From NCBI GenBank assembly GCA_945871445.1, contig CAMBWI010000024.1:1-32230 (forward strand): a DNA stretch of 32,230 bases, given 5' to 3'. The position numbers and the translations under genes are program-made. The notes under the pieces were generated by a model. That model saw nothing but the letters and a program-made list of their open reading frames with translations, did not search any database and was not told the DNA's origin. Shown here piece after piece: positions 16,326 through 25,499 of this stretch. The first letter of the stretch is position 1. Every line of letters starts with the position of its first letter. Source of the stretch: Singulisphaera sp. GP187. GTDB taxonomy: Bacteria; Planctomycetota; Phycisphaerae; Phycisphaerales; SM1A02.

Positions 16326-17239
16326 GGAGAATGTGGGGAAAAGAGCCCCATCCCAAAATGAGCGTGAATGCCGATGGAAATTGGACCTTCGACCAAAGTT
16401 GGAAACTCGATGCAAAATGCGCCAGTGGGTCGGCGAGCGCCATCGTCCCCAAGTTTGGCGCGTGTACGCACGAAATCGTTCGGTTTCCAACGACCAGCAA
16501 CTTTGAAAGGACCATTCAATGACAGAGGCGTGACGATCGCTTGGTCAATTTTTTCACTGGCAATATCTGGACGAACCGCAATGAGTTGCGCTCGCAAGTC
16601 CTCCACGAGAAATGCGACGCGTGAATTCCAATCTGCCAAGTCGACTCGACTCGGCCCGCGTGTCTTCGCGTGTCGCGTTGCGATGTATGGAGTTGCAGAG
16701 ACCCATATCTTCGATGAATGAGTCAGACTCATTTTGTTTTCACTTTGTGCGCCTTGCCCCATGAACTGCATACGCACAACGCGAATTGAGTGTGCGCGAT
16801 TCTCTCGACTATGCAGTCGAATCTCTCGAAGCATCTCAATCGCTTGCATTTCATCAGCAGAGAATCCCGAACGACAAAACAAAGTCAACTGATCAATTCT
16901 GCCATCGCCATTTTCATCTGTCGGCAGAAAATATGCGTGCGAATGTCCAGTGCGTGGATCGCCCTGTGCGTCTTTGCCCGTGAGAACAGATTCCAAATTG
17001 ATAGGTTGCTCGCCAGATTTATGTCGCCCGAGATAATCCCACTCATGGCCATATTGTGCTTGGCCTCTGACATTCACCAGACAAGAAATGAGTGCGCGTC
17101 GCGATGCCTCTGCAACAAGAATCGTGTCTGTGACAAAGGCAGGCGGAGTGGAATCGAGAGCAAAACGAACAACTTTGGAAATCAGTGAAGATCCTGCTTG
17201 ATTTGGTCGTGTTTCGATTTGCAGTTGAAGAGTTTCCAT
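16322..17239 (-). CDS. csb2: Stand-alone Cas6-like protein related to the C-terminal half of Csb2
   Basis: This 305-residue protein resembles the C-terminal, Cas6-like part of Csb2 (GSU0054 family), the Cas5-Cas6 fusion of type I-G (formerly I-U) systems. Visible Csb2 signatures are KVVRFALDS near the N terminus, His99 and His101 in [49 protein letters not shown], and the RAMP Gly-rich end [16 protein letters not shown] (His294). The Cas5-like N-terminal half of full-length Csb2 is missing. The start at 17239 has GGAG 8 nt upstream. As first gene of the operon, and with no other cas6 present, it is the likely pre-crRNA processing enzyme. The Cas6 role is inferred from the family; catalytic residues were not proven. 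Confidence 0.78.
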   Translation of the reverse strand: METLQLQIETRPNQAGSSLISKVVRFALDSTPPAFVTDTILVAEASRRALISCLVNVRGQAQYGHEWDYLGRHKSGEQPINLESVLTGKDAQGDPRTGHSHAYFLPTDENGDGRIDQLTLFCRSGFSADEMQAIEMLREIRLHSRENRAHSIRVVRMQFMGQGAQSENKMSLTHSSKIWVSATPYIATRHAKTRGPSRVDLADWNSRVAFLVEDLRAQLIAVRPDIASEKIDQAIVTPLSLNGPFKVAGRWKPNDFVRTRAKLGDDGARRPTGAFCIEFPTLVEGPISIGIHAHFGMGLFSPHSP

Positions 17240-17240
17240 G

Positions 17241-17277
17241 CGAGCACTCCGCGAAAGCTTGCACAGTGAAGTGCTCG
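17241..17277. promoter_or_regulatory. Inverted repeat in the divergent csb2/gcvP promoter region
   Basis: CGAGCACT at 17241-17248 is repeated in inverse as AGTGCTCG at 17270-17277, separated by 21 nt. The 98-nt gap must hold the start signals of both the CRISPR operon and gcvP. The symmetry could be an operator or could form a hairpin in the csb2 leader. No glycine-riboswitch-like structure is seen. Confidence 0.35.
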
Positions 17278-17337
17278 AATTCAGAATGCGAAAGGTACCC
17301 AAAAAATCCTCTCTCCCTTCCTATACTCAACAAACCA

Positions 17338-20316
17338 ATGTCCATGCTCGAAACTCCCCGTACAAACTCCAGTCCCGCAATCCACAATCGAATGCTCGAT
17401 CCGACGGACACCTTTGTTCACCGCCACCTTGGACCAAGCGATGCAGATGTTGCATCGATGCTGACAGATCTTGGATTTGGTTCTTTAGAAGACTTGATGA
17501 CCGCGACAATTCCTGCGTCCATTCGCGTCAAGTCGCCGCTGGTGATCGCTGATCCAACCAACACTGGCCAGTTCTCACAGCGCGGCGAACACGAAACGCT
17601 ACTCGCACTTCGCGCGATCGCATCACGCAATCAAGTTTTTCGTTCCTATATCGGAATGGGTTACAGCAACTGCATCGTCCCTGGTGTGATCTTGCGAAAT
17701 ATCTTTGAGAACCCAGGGTGGTACACCGCATACACGCCATATCAACCAGAAATCGCGCAAGGAAGACTTGAAGCATTGCTCAATTTTCAGACGATGATTT
17801 CTGAACTGACTGGCCTACCAATTTCCAACGCATCATTGCTCGATGAAGGCACCGCTGCCGCCGAAGCAATGACGATGTGTCTGGGAATTTCGGGAGATTC
17901 ACGGCGATCATTCTTTGTCGCAGAGACATGCCATCCACAGACGATTGCAGTTGTGCAAACACGAGCATCTGGTCTTGGCGTTGATGTGATCGTCGGCGAT
18001 CCATTCAAGACAGATTTCGCCTCCAAGCCATTTGCAGGAATACTCCTGCAATATCCAGACACCAACGGATGCGCGAACAACTGGAAAGATGTCGCCGCGC
18101 GTGCGCACGCCGCCGGCGCGCAAGTTGTCGCCGCCTGCGATCCACTGGCAATGACTCTGCTTGCGCCTCCAGGAACGTGGGGCGCAGACATCGTCGTTGG
18201 AAGTGCGCAACGATTCGGAGTGCCTATGGGTTTCGGAGGTCCGCACGCTGCGTTTATGTCGACAAAACCAGAGCATGTACGCAGAATGCCAGGTCGTTTG
18301 ATTGGCGTCAGCCGCGATCGACATGGTTCGCAAGCACTGCGACTCTCCATCCAAACTCGCGAGCAACACATCAAGCGCGATCGCGCGACAAGTAATATCT
18401 GCACTGCGCAAGTTCTTCTTGCAGTGATGGCTGGAATGTATGGCGCGTATCACGGACCGGATGGGTTGCTCAAGATTGCAAAGCGCGTACGCCAATGCAC
18501 CAATGCGCTTGCGGCTGGAATTCGATCGATGGGACACACCATCGACGGAGATTCCAAAAACGACTCTCAAACTCTTTCGCAGTCCACGTGGTTCGACACA
18601 CTGCGCGTGCAGGTGAAGGGAACAACATCTGCGGCAATCGTCGCGCACGCAACTAGTTTGAAAATCAACTTGCGCAAGTTTGCGGATGGATCGCTCGGCA
18701 TCACGCTTGATGAAACTGTCACAACGAATGATTTGCAAGATTTGCTTTCCTGCTTCGCAGCAGGAACCAGCAAGCCTGCACCAAAGATCGAAACATTCGA
18801 GTCAACCGTCACTGCGATCCCAACTGCGATTGCTCGCACGGGAACATTCATGACACAAGATGCGTTCAACTTGCATCACTCCGAGACTGACCTGCTTCGA
18901 TATATCAAGAGACTCGAATCAAAGGACCTTTCTCTTTGTCACAGCATGATCCCGCTTGGATCTTGCACGATGAAATTGAACGCGACCAGCGAAATGCTGC
19001 CGGTCACTTGGCCAGAGTTTGGTCAGTTGCATCCATTTGCACCACGCGAACAATGGCTTGGATATGCAGAGATTTTCAAGACGCTCGAATCGTGGCTTGA
19101 AAATATCACTGGATTCGCAGCGATTTCTTTGCAACCGAATGCTGGAAGCCAAGGCGAATATGCAGGGTTGATGGCGATCCGTGCGTTCCATCAAAGTCGT
19201 GGCGAAGGTCATCGCACTGCGTGTCTCATTCCAGAAAGTGCGCACGGCACAAATCCAGCAAGCGCGGTTGTTGCGGGCATGAATGTTGTGGCGATCAAAT
19301 GTGACAATCAGGGCAATATCGATCTTGCTGATTTGCGCACGAAGGCACAAGCGCATGCGAAGGATCTGGCTGCGTGTATGGTCACCTATCCAAGCACGCA
19401 CGGTGTCTTCGAAGAAGGCATTCGCGAACTCTGCGACATCGTTCATCAACACGGCGGTCAGGTCTATATGGATGGCGCAAATCTCAATGCGCTTGTGGGA
19501 CTTGTTCGTCCCGGCGAAATTGGCGCGGACGTTTGCCATCTCAACTTGCACAAAACATTCTGCATTCCACACGGCGGCGGCGGACCAGGAATGGGACCTA
19601 TCGGTGTCGCTGCGCATCTTGCGCCTTTCCTTTCAAGCCATCCAGTTTCTGCTCCGGTGAATGCTGGACCACAATCGATTGGCCCAGTCAGCGCCGCGCC
19701 ATATGGCAGTGCGAGCATCTTGCTCATCTCGTGGATGTATATCTCGATGATGGGCGCGCAAGGATTGAAGAAGGCAACGGAAGTTGCGATTCTCAATGCA
19801 AATTATGTGATGAAGCGTTTGAGCTCGCACTACCCCGTTCTCTTCGTGAATCACAATGGACGATGCGCCCACGAATGCATTATCGATTGCCGTGGTTTCG
19901 AACCTACAGCTGGCATTAAGAATGAAGACATCGCCAAGCGTTTGATGGATTATGGATTCCACGCACCGACGATGAGTTGGCCAGTTCCTGGAACGCTGAT
20001 GATCGAACCAACCGAGAGCGAATCAAAGGAAGAACTCGATCGATTCTGTGACGCAATGATCGGAATCCGAAATGAGATTCGCGAGATTGAAACTGGTCGC
20101 TTGAACCGCGAAGACAATCCACTCAAGGGTGCGCCACATACGGTTGCTGAAGTTTGCTCCGACAAATGGGCGCACGCGTACACCCGAGAACAAGCTGCAT
20201 ATCCCGCGCATTGGCTGAGGCACTTCAAGTTCTGGCCGTCAGTGGGACGCGTTGACAATCCATTCGGTGATCGCAATCTCGTCTGCACGTGCGACGGGAT
20301 GAGCGCGTATGCGTGA
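17338..20316 (+). CDS. gcvP: Glycine dehydrogenase (decarboxylating), P-protein
   Basis: This encodes the full-length, single-chain P-protein of the glycine cleavage system (992 residues), a pyridoxal-phosphate enzyme that decarboxylates glycine and passes the aminomethyl group to lipoyl-GcvH. The N-terminal half carries [17 protein letters not shown] and [20 protein letters not shown]. The C-terminal half carries [23 protein letters not shown] and the PLP lysine Lys739 in [20 protein letters not shown]. The start at 17338 is the first that avoids overlap with csb2, but it lacks a clear ribosome binding site, and an ATG at 17395 is possible. gcvT and gcvH are not in the window. Confidence 0.96.
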   Translation: MSMLETPRTNSSPAIHNRMLDPTDTFVHRHLGPSDADVASMLTDLGFGSLEDLMTATIPASIRVKSPLVIADPTNTGQFSQRGEHETLLALRAIASRNQVFRSYIGMGYSNCIVPGVILRNIFENPGWYTAYTPYQPEIAQGRLEALLNFQTMISELTGLPISNASLLDEGTAAAEAMTMCLGISGDSRRSFFVAETCHPQTIAVVQTRASGLGVDVIVGDPFKTDFASKPFAGILLQYPDTNGCANNWKDVAARAHAAGAQVVAACDPLAMTLLAPPGTWGADIVVGSAQRFGVPMGFGGPHAAFMSTKPEHVRRMPGRLIGVSRDRHGSQALRLSIQTREQHIKRDRATSNICTAQVLLAVMAGMYGAYHGPDGLLKIAKRVRQCTNALAAGIRSMGHTIDGDSKNDSQTLSQSTWFDTLRVQVKGTTSAAIVAHATSLKINLRKFADGSLGITLDETVTTNDLQDLLSCFAAGTSKPAPKIETFESTVTAIPTAIARTGTFMTQDAFNLHHSETDLLRYIKRLESKDLSLCHSMIPLGSCTMKLNATSEMLPVTWPEFGQLHPFAPREQWLGYAEIFKTLESWLENITGFAAISLQPNAGSQGEYAGLMAIRAFHQSRGEGHRTACLIPESAHGTNPASAVVAGMNVVAIKCDNQGNIDLADLRTKAQAHAKDLAACMVTYPSTHGVFEEGIRELCDIVHQHGGQVYMDGANLNALVGLVRPGEIGADVCHLNLHKTFCIPHGGGGPGMGPIGVAAHLAPFLSSHPVSAPVNAGPQSIGPVSAAPYGSASILLISWMYISMMGAQGLKKATEVAILNANYVMKRLSSHYPVLFVNHNGRCAHECIIDCRGFEPTAGIKNEDIAKRLMDYGFHAPTMSWPVPGTLMIEPTESESKEELDRFCDAMIGIRNEIREIETGRLNREDNPLKGAPHTVAEVCSDKWAHAYTREQAAYPAHWLRHFKFWPSVGRVDNPFGDRNLVCTCDGMSAYA

Positions 20317-20378
20317 GTGTGTTTTTTAAGAGCTCTTTTTCGCGTACATATCTTGAGTGATTCGTGCGGTGCACATTG

Positions 20379-21074
20379 CTATCGCATATCGCGAGGTTTT
20401 TGCATCAAAACGATATTGCGTGCTGGGAATTGATACTCCCAACCAAGATCCAAAGCGATCCGCGCAAATGTTGCCTTGCGATAAAACGTGACGTGCGTTG
20501 GGTCACGGCGATAATGCCACTGTGCAAACTGCGCATCATCCGTTTGAAAGTTTGTCATCACTCCAAGCCACCCGCCAGGCCGTAACAATTCATTGAACTT
20601 CCGAAACTCCACTCGAGGCTGATGGAAATGCTCCACCGTCTCTGTGCAAGTGATGAAGTCATATTGCCTTTCAAGCTCGCTGGTATCTGGATGAAAAATC
20701 GGGTCATATAAATGCATCTCGTGTCCAGCTTCCGTCAACATTTTCGCAAGCGCAGGGCCAGGACCACATCCATAATCCAAACCAACTTGAGGCGGAGGTA
20801 ACTCGACCATCAGTGGATGTACAAGCCTGCGAAGAAAATCCTGATAACCCGCATCGTGCGGATCATTCTTGTGCTGTGCATACCGCGCAAGTTCTTCGTT
20901 CTGTGTTGGCAGATGTGCATCAGCAAGCAATGTTGCCTCACAGTGCGCACAACGCCAATATGTTTTCAAGTCAATAACTGCAAAGAGAGCAAGTTGACGC
21001 TCTCCGCACACTCTGCAATGTGGCAGCGCTTGCACAGAATTAGAATGAGAAAACGAGTTGCAAGTCGAAGACAT
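20379..21074 (-). CDS. Class I SAM-dependent methyltransferase with N-terminal zinc ribbon
   Basis: This 231-residue protein has an N-terminal four-Cys ribbon (CRVCG and CAHC) followed by a Methyltransf_23-type Rossmann domain: VGLDYGCGPGPALAKML is the SAM-binding loop, then HLYDPIF, FITCTETVEHFHQP and LLRPGGWLGVMTN. This arrangement is found in methyltransferases acting on diverse small molecules or sugars; the substrate is unknown. The start at 21074 has an AAGG upstream. Alternatives are ATG 21101 and GTG 21035, the latter just after the stop of the upstream broken gene. It is the last gene of the minus-strand cluster running from 26092. Confidence 0.85.
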   Translation of the reverse strand: MSSTCNSFSHSNSVQALPHCRVCGERQLALFAVIDLKTYWRCAHCEATLLADAHLPTQNEELARYAQHKNDPHDAGYQDFLRRLVHPLMVELPPPQVGLDYGCGPGPALAKMLTEAGHEMHLYDPIFHPDTSELERQYDFITCTETVEHFHQPRVEFRKFNELLRPGGWLGVMTNFQTDDAQFAQWHYRRDPTHVTFYRKATFARIALDLGWEYQFPARNIVLMQKPRDMR

Positions 21075-21529
21075 ATTCGCCTTGTTTGTTTGGAAGTCCA
21101 CCGCTATCGCCTATTGGATTCGGACCTTGCTCATAGGTATAACTGACTTGTGTCTTCACGGTCAAGGAACGATCGAGACGCCAACCCAAACACGCATCAA
21201 CTCGCCAAGATCGGTGCGAGCGCTGGATCAATCGCAGGAAATCCCGACCCAAGCCACACAGCACTGACTTGTGGTTCTGCTGGTTCTACTTTTATAGATG
21301 GTCCAGAATATTCCTTCGCTGGACGCGTGGCTTTGTTCTGCAGGATTGCCGCTCGACCCTTCAGTGCCCCTGTCACTATGCCTGGTTGAGTTTCAGATGC
21401 GGGTGGTGCGACTTGCTGACTTTTCGATTCTTCTGCACGCGAAACGTTCGATTGAAAAGTGATGAATCCAAAGACCAAAATGGTCAATGCAATAATGACT
21501 CTTGAACGCCTCCATATAGCAAACTGCAT
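21040..21529 (-). pseudogene. Frameshifted outer-membrane-like protein gene
   Basis: Two minus-strand frames together look like one small exported protein. The first frame, from 21529, has a hydrophobic leader (VIIALTILVFGFITFQS) and runs through VWLGSGFPAIDPALAPIL to a stop at 21197. The second frame continues without a gap in sense as WRVDACLGWRLDRSLTVKTQ and VSYTYEQGPNPIGDSGGL, ending in FDLQLVFSF, a C-terminal aromatic beta-strand typical of outer-membrane barrels. A +1/-1 shift near 21200-21230 would join them to about 160 residues. Either this is a real frameshift mutation, a sequencing error, or two remnants of a longer barrel gene. Confidence 0.5.
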
Positions 21530-21562
21530 TGTTGGAATCTATCAGAATAACTTTCCGTTGTT

Positions 21563-22075
21563 TCAAAGCGAATTTCTGTAAATCCACAAATAGATTCCCA
21601 AACCGACTTGTATCAGTATGACCAACGTGCTGAAAAGGACCGCAAACCACGCGTGCGCACGACCTCTCATAATTGGGTTTTGATTTCTACGCCGAATTCC
21701 CACGATTCCACAAATGATTCCGGCAACTCCAAGAAAGATTCCAACAAATGGAATCAAGCTGAAAATGCTGAGGTAATAGCCCGTAAGTGCATAGGGATTC
21801 TTGTACGGAATCAATCCACCAGTCGCATCACTTTTTGTTTCAGACTGTCTACCTGTTTCAAAGATTGGCGGTGTCATCAGCAGAAAAACACCTGGAACCT
21901 GATCAATCCGGATCCACTGAGAACAACCTTGATACCACGCAAAGGTGTTGACCCCAGTCCATTCTCCAGCGCGAATCTTTGCATTGATTTCATCGACTGT
22001 GAACGGACCCTGCTGGTGCGAATCTTGATTCACAAAAATTTGTTGTGGAAATTGAATATCAGGCACTTGATCCAT
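21563..22075 (-). CDS. Membrane protein with GYF-like domain and DUF4190-like helices
   Basis: This 170-residue protein starts with a GYF_2-type domain (residues ~12-65: QIFVNQDSHQQGPFTVDEI, IRAGEWTGVNTFAWYQGCSQ, W), a small fold thought to bind peptides. After a linker there are two transmembrane helices with a short basic loop (YLSIFSLIPFVGIFLGVAGI, IRRRNQNP, AWFAVLFSTLVILIQVGLGI), as in DUF4190 proteins. The ATG at 22075 overlaps the stop of the phosphatase gene as TGATG, indicating translational coupling; GTG at 22078 is an alternative. Its function is unknown. The coupling suggests that it works with the SpoIIE-type phosphatase at the membrane. Confidence 0.8.
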   Translation of the reverse strand: MDQVPDIQFPQQIFVNQDSHQQGPFTVDEINAKIRAGEWTGVNTFAWYQGCSQWIRIDQVPGVFLLMTPPIFETGRQSETKSDATGGLIPYKNPYALTGYYLSIFSLIPFVGIFLGVAGIICGIVGIRRRNQNPIMRGRAHAWFAVLFSTLVILIQVGLGIYLWIYRNSL

Positions 22076-24087
22076 CACTCTCTGCTGATTGCAATAATTG
22101 TCATGTCATCACTTTGATAATTTTTGCTCCACGCTTTCACGGAATCGACAAGTGCTTCAACAATCACCCTTGGATTCTGTTGCTTCCCAGCGCAAGCAAC
22201 TGAAATGACTTCGGCAGCACGGACAGATCCGAAGAGGCGATCTGCGCCTGCTTGCTCTGGCCCAGCTTCGGTCACCCCATCAGAAAAAAGCACCAAGTCT
22301 TCGCCACGATCAAGTTGAATTCGCTTTGTTTCCCAGTTCGAACTTAGCTCGAGTCCCAATACCGTTCCGGTTGCTTCCATGACTTGCGATGTTGAACCAT
22401 TCGATCGCACCAGAATGGGATTTGGATGTCCCGCATTGGCATACAAGATCGAGCCAGTACGCGGATCAATAAACAACAAGATGCCGGTCGTAAAATTTGA
22501 TTCTGGCGCTTGCGAGAAAAGATCTGTATTCACTCGAGCAAGTGCAAGATGCGGTTCGTCCGTTTCGACAGCTGCTCGACGCAGAAGTGTTCTGCAAACC
22601 GCCATCATCATTGCGGCGGGCATTCCCTTTCCGCAGACATCGGCAATCACCAATGCAAATGTTCCATCAGCACGAGGGAACCAATCGAAGAAATCTCCAG
22701 AAATTTCGTTTGCGGGGGTACTGAATCCCAAAATAGAAACGCCGGAAAATTCATCCGTCATTCTTTCGTCTTCGCAATCTAATTCTCTATCGCTTCGCGG
22801 AAGAAGAAGTCTCTGAATCTTGCGTGCAGCAGCAATCTGAACTTGAACCGCGATGCGTTGTGACTCCGCAGTTTCTCGCTGTGAAATTGCGCCTTGCAAA
22901 TCTCCACCCATCTTGTTGAACGCAGTTGTCATCAAGCCAATTTCATCTTCACGAAAGTTTTCTGGAGCGCGTGCTGAAAGGTCGCCCTTGGAAAACTTTT
23001 CAATCGCAGTGATGACTCCTTTCAGTGGCGCCACAGCACGATCCGCAGAACGCCAGACAATAATCATTGCGATGATGGCGCCCAGAAATAACAAGCCTGG
23101 ACCAAACAAGAGCGCTTGCAGAATGACTGGAAGCAGATTTGCCTCTGGAAACGCCCCAACGAAAACCCAGTCGGTTGTTGGAACATTGACAAACACGAGT
23201 CGAGATCCTGTAAATGTAAAGAGTGATCCTTTCCTAATTCGAGTGAATTCCAAACCAGAAGTGCGGAAGGCTGCAACTGCATCAAGCGTCTCTCTCTCAA
23301 GCGAAGAAGGCGCGAAGTCTTCTGTAACCTTCATCAATGCTTCGGGATTCGATGAAGAAATAATTCGGCCCTTTGCCGAGACAATAGTGAAATCGAAATG
23401 ATTCTCTTTGTTCTGGGACTCTAATGCGTTGACAATTTCTGACAGAACCACATCGGCCGTAGCGACCCCAGCAGGAAGTTCATTGTTCGCAACGAACGAC
23501 ATTGAATAGGTCGTCATAAACTGGTCGCCACCACCAGCGTCGAAATATGGTTCGCTCCAAACTCCATGTGGCTCTGGACCCGCATCAACAAACCAAGGAG
23601 CCTTTGCAAAGTTGTATTTTGGATCCAGAGCAAGATTCATCGTGTGCAATCCTTTTCCATCCGTTGTGCGACAAACATATGGTGCAAAGCCAGTCGCTGA
23701 AACGTCTGGAGACCCCGGCGCAAATGCAAACGCGGCGCCAAAGACAAACGGATTGGACTTCAATACCGTTCTCAGAAACGTATTCAGTTTCTTTTCCGCC
23801 ACAGGAGACTCAAGCGGGAAAATATTTTCTCCGTCAGATCGAATAATTTCGACCTGCATAGCAACTGCGTTCTCTATTGAAAGAAATTCCGACTCGGTCT
23901 TCAAGCAAGTGGTCTGAACGCTTGCGCGCATTTTTTGCCGAACAGATTCCACAAGAAGATCCCCATCAAGTTTGACTTGCGCCACAATCATCAAGAGGAA
24001 TGTGACAAGCAACGGCACGCCGATACGAGTGACCAGCTGACGCCGTAGCGACTGCCGTGGATGAGCCTCTTTGTTTAGAGAATCCAT
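22075..24087 (-). CDS. Membrane-bound SpoIIE/RsbU-type serine phosphatase with extracytoplasmic sensor and HAMP
   Basis: This 670-residue protein is a PP2C-fold phosphatase of the kind that controls partner-switching regulators (anti-anti-sigma proteins). A first transmembrane helix (about 22-40) and a second (about 320-345, FLGAIIAMIIVW) enclose a ~280-residue Cache-like sensor domain. Next comes a HAMP linker (FSKGDLSARAPENFREDEIG), a short coiled coil, and the SpoIIE domain with metal-ligand motifs EISGDFFDWF, LVIADVCGKGMPAAMMM, LFSDGVTEAG and SDDMTIIAI. No anti-sigma kinase or STAS gene is adjacent. Its start overlaps the mgtE stop by 13 nt. Confidence 0.92.
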   Translation of the reverse strand: MDSLNKEAHPRQSLRRQLVTRIGVPLLVTFLLMIVAQVKLDGDLLVESVRQKMRASVQTTCLKTESEFLSIENAVAMQVEIIRSDGENIFPLESPVAEKKLNTFLRTVLKSNPFVFGAAFAFAPGSPDVSATGFAPYVCRTTDGKGLHTMNLALDPKYNFAKAPWFVDAGPEPHGVWSEPYFDAGGGDQFMTTYSMSFVANNELPAGVATADVVLSEIVNALESQNKENHFDFTIVSAKGRIISSSNPEALMKVTEDFAPSSLERETLDAVAAFRTSGLEFTRIRKGSLFTFTGSRLVFVNVPTTDWVFVGAFPEANLLPVILQALLFGPGLLFLGAIIAMIIVWRSADRAVAPLKGVITAIEKFSKGDLSARAPENFREDEIGLMTTAFNKMGGDLQGAISQRETAESQRIAVQVQIAAARKIQRLLLPRSDRELDCEDERMTDEFSGVSILGFSTPANEISGDFFDWFPRADGTFALVIADVCGKGMPAAMMMAVCRTLLRRAAVETDEPHLALARVNTDLFSQAPESNFTTGILLFIDPRTGSILYANAGHPNPILVRSNGSTSQVMEATGTVLGLELSSNWETKRIQLDRGEDLVLFSDGVTEAGPEQAGADRLFGSVRAAEVISVACAGKQQNPRVIVEALVDSVKAWSKNYQSDDMTIIAISRE

Positions 24088-25499
24088 TGTGCAACCAGAC
24101 TCGCGAGACCAAGAAAAATGAGGAAACTCATACTGTCGGTCACCATCGTCAGAAAAATTGTCGATGCTGTTGCGGGATCAAATCCAAGACGACGCATAAT
24201 TAACGGCATCGAGCTGCCAGTGATGCAGCCAACCGTCAGGGTCGCTGTCATGCTGATGGCGATCACCACACCCAAATGCCACGGTTGGCCCGATACGATT
24301 TTGGCTATGACAACGATGCCACCCACAAGCGCGCCACACACGATGCCATTGAGAAATCCAACTGTCATCTCTCGTCGTATATGTGTCAGAGAGTGATTTG
24401 GGCGAATCTGATCCAGCACAATTCCGCGTAGTGTCACAGCGAGTGATTGCTGTCCAGCATTACCAGATTGATTGGCGATGACCGGCATCATTACTGCAAG
24501 TAATGCAATCTCGGTGATTAACCCTTCAAATTGCATAACCACCACCGCGGCAATTGCGCTTGTAAACAGATTGACGATCAGCCAGGGAAATCGACCGCGC
24601 AGTTTTTGGGTGACTGTGGAATGGATGCCCTCTTCTTTTCCTGCACCCACCATGCGCTGTGCATCTTCGGTTCCTTCAGCACGAATAATGTCGATGACAT
24701 CGTCGACAGTCACAATTCCAAGCAATCGCTGTGAGCCATCAACGATTGGAAGTTCGAGATAGTCATATTTTTCAAACTCGCGCGCAAGAAGTTCTCGATC
24801 TATTTCAGGACTGACCGCATCAACATGACGCTCGCAAATGTCGGCGATCAATTCTCCGCTACGCGAAACAAGCAATTTGCGAAGTCCGATCGTCCCCTTC
24901 AGTCGGCCTTTGCGATCTGTGACAAATGCCTGTTGCGCATTCTCGATTGGTTCGCCACGACGGATATGTTCGATTGCTTCTGCAACAGTTTCGTTTTCGC
25001 GCACAGATAAATATTGTGTGGTCATCATGCCGCCCGCACTTTCACGGGGATAGACCATCAACTCACGTAAGTTGAGAGCAGTGCCAGCGCCCATCAACGC
25101 AAGCAAACGATCGCGATCCTGCTTTGGAAGCGCTTGCAGAAGATCGGTTGCATCATCTGGAGCCATTTCGCTCAACATACGACCAGCGAAAGATGGATTT
25201 TCCTCGATGAGATCTTCGATCACGCTGACTGCAAGCGAAATTGACATATGACTCAGCGCATCTGCGGCGGCATCAACTTCCATCTCGCCAACAACATCCG
25301 ACGCTTCGTCTTGCGGCAATGTTTCCAAAGTCGTCGCAGCATCGGCAGCATCTTGCTGCTCAACAGCATCTGCGATCACTTCGGGCGATGCGTCACTTTC
25401 GATCAGATCCTCGACAAGGACATCTTCAGGTGTTTCAACACGCGGATCACTGATCACACCATCGCTCAAATTTTTATCATTGTGATCGTGCGAATTCAT
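24075..25499 (-). CDS. mgtE: MgtE family magnesium transporter
   Basis: This 474-residue protein has the complete MgtE layout: an N-terminal superhelical domain (MSISLAVSVIEDLIEENPSF, MAPDDATDLLQALP), tandem CBS domains (VYPRESAGGMMTTQYLSVRE and LELPIVDGSQRLLGIVTVDD), a plug helix, and five C-terminal transmembrane helices. The pore motif appears as MPVIANQSGNAGQQSLAVTL and the conserved Mg-site segment as LGFDPATASTIFLTMVTDS. It imports Mg2+ and is gated by Mg2+ bound to the N domain and CBS domains. The start at 25499 overlaps the previous stop as TAATG; longer readings would run through the phosphatase gene. Confidence 0.95.
   Translation of the reverse strand: MNSHDHNDKNLSDGVISDPRVETPEDVLVEDLIESDASPEVIADAVEQQDAADAATTLETLPQDEASDVVGEMEVDAAADALSHMSISLAVSVIEDLIEENPSFAGRMLSEMAPDDATDLLQALPKQDRDRLLALMGAGTALNLRELMVYPRESAGGMMTTQYLSVRENETVAEAIEHIRRGEPIENAQQAFVTDRKGRLKGTIGLRKLLVSRSGELIADICERHVDAVSPEIDRELLAREFEKYDYLELPIVDGSQRLLGIVTVDDVIDIIRAEGTEDAQRMVGAGKEEGIHSTVTQKLRGRFPWLIVNLFTSAIAAVVVMQFEGLITEIALLAVMMPVIANQSGNAGQQSLAVTLRGIVLDQIRPNHSLTHIRREMTVGFLNGIVCGALVGGIVVIAKIVSGQPWHLGVVIAISMTATLTVGCITGSSMPLIMRRLGFDPATASTIFLTMVTDSMSFLIFLGLASLVAQWIL

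Noticed and set aside
17240-17337. Glycine riboswitch upstream of gcvP
   Set aside because: The gap is only 98 nt and shows no tandem aptamer-like structure.
17908-18738. A 276-codon minus-strand frame
   Set aside because: It is antisense to gcvP; Cys/Arg-rich shadow composition.
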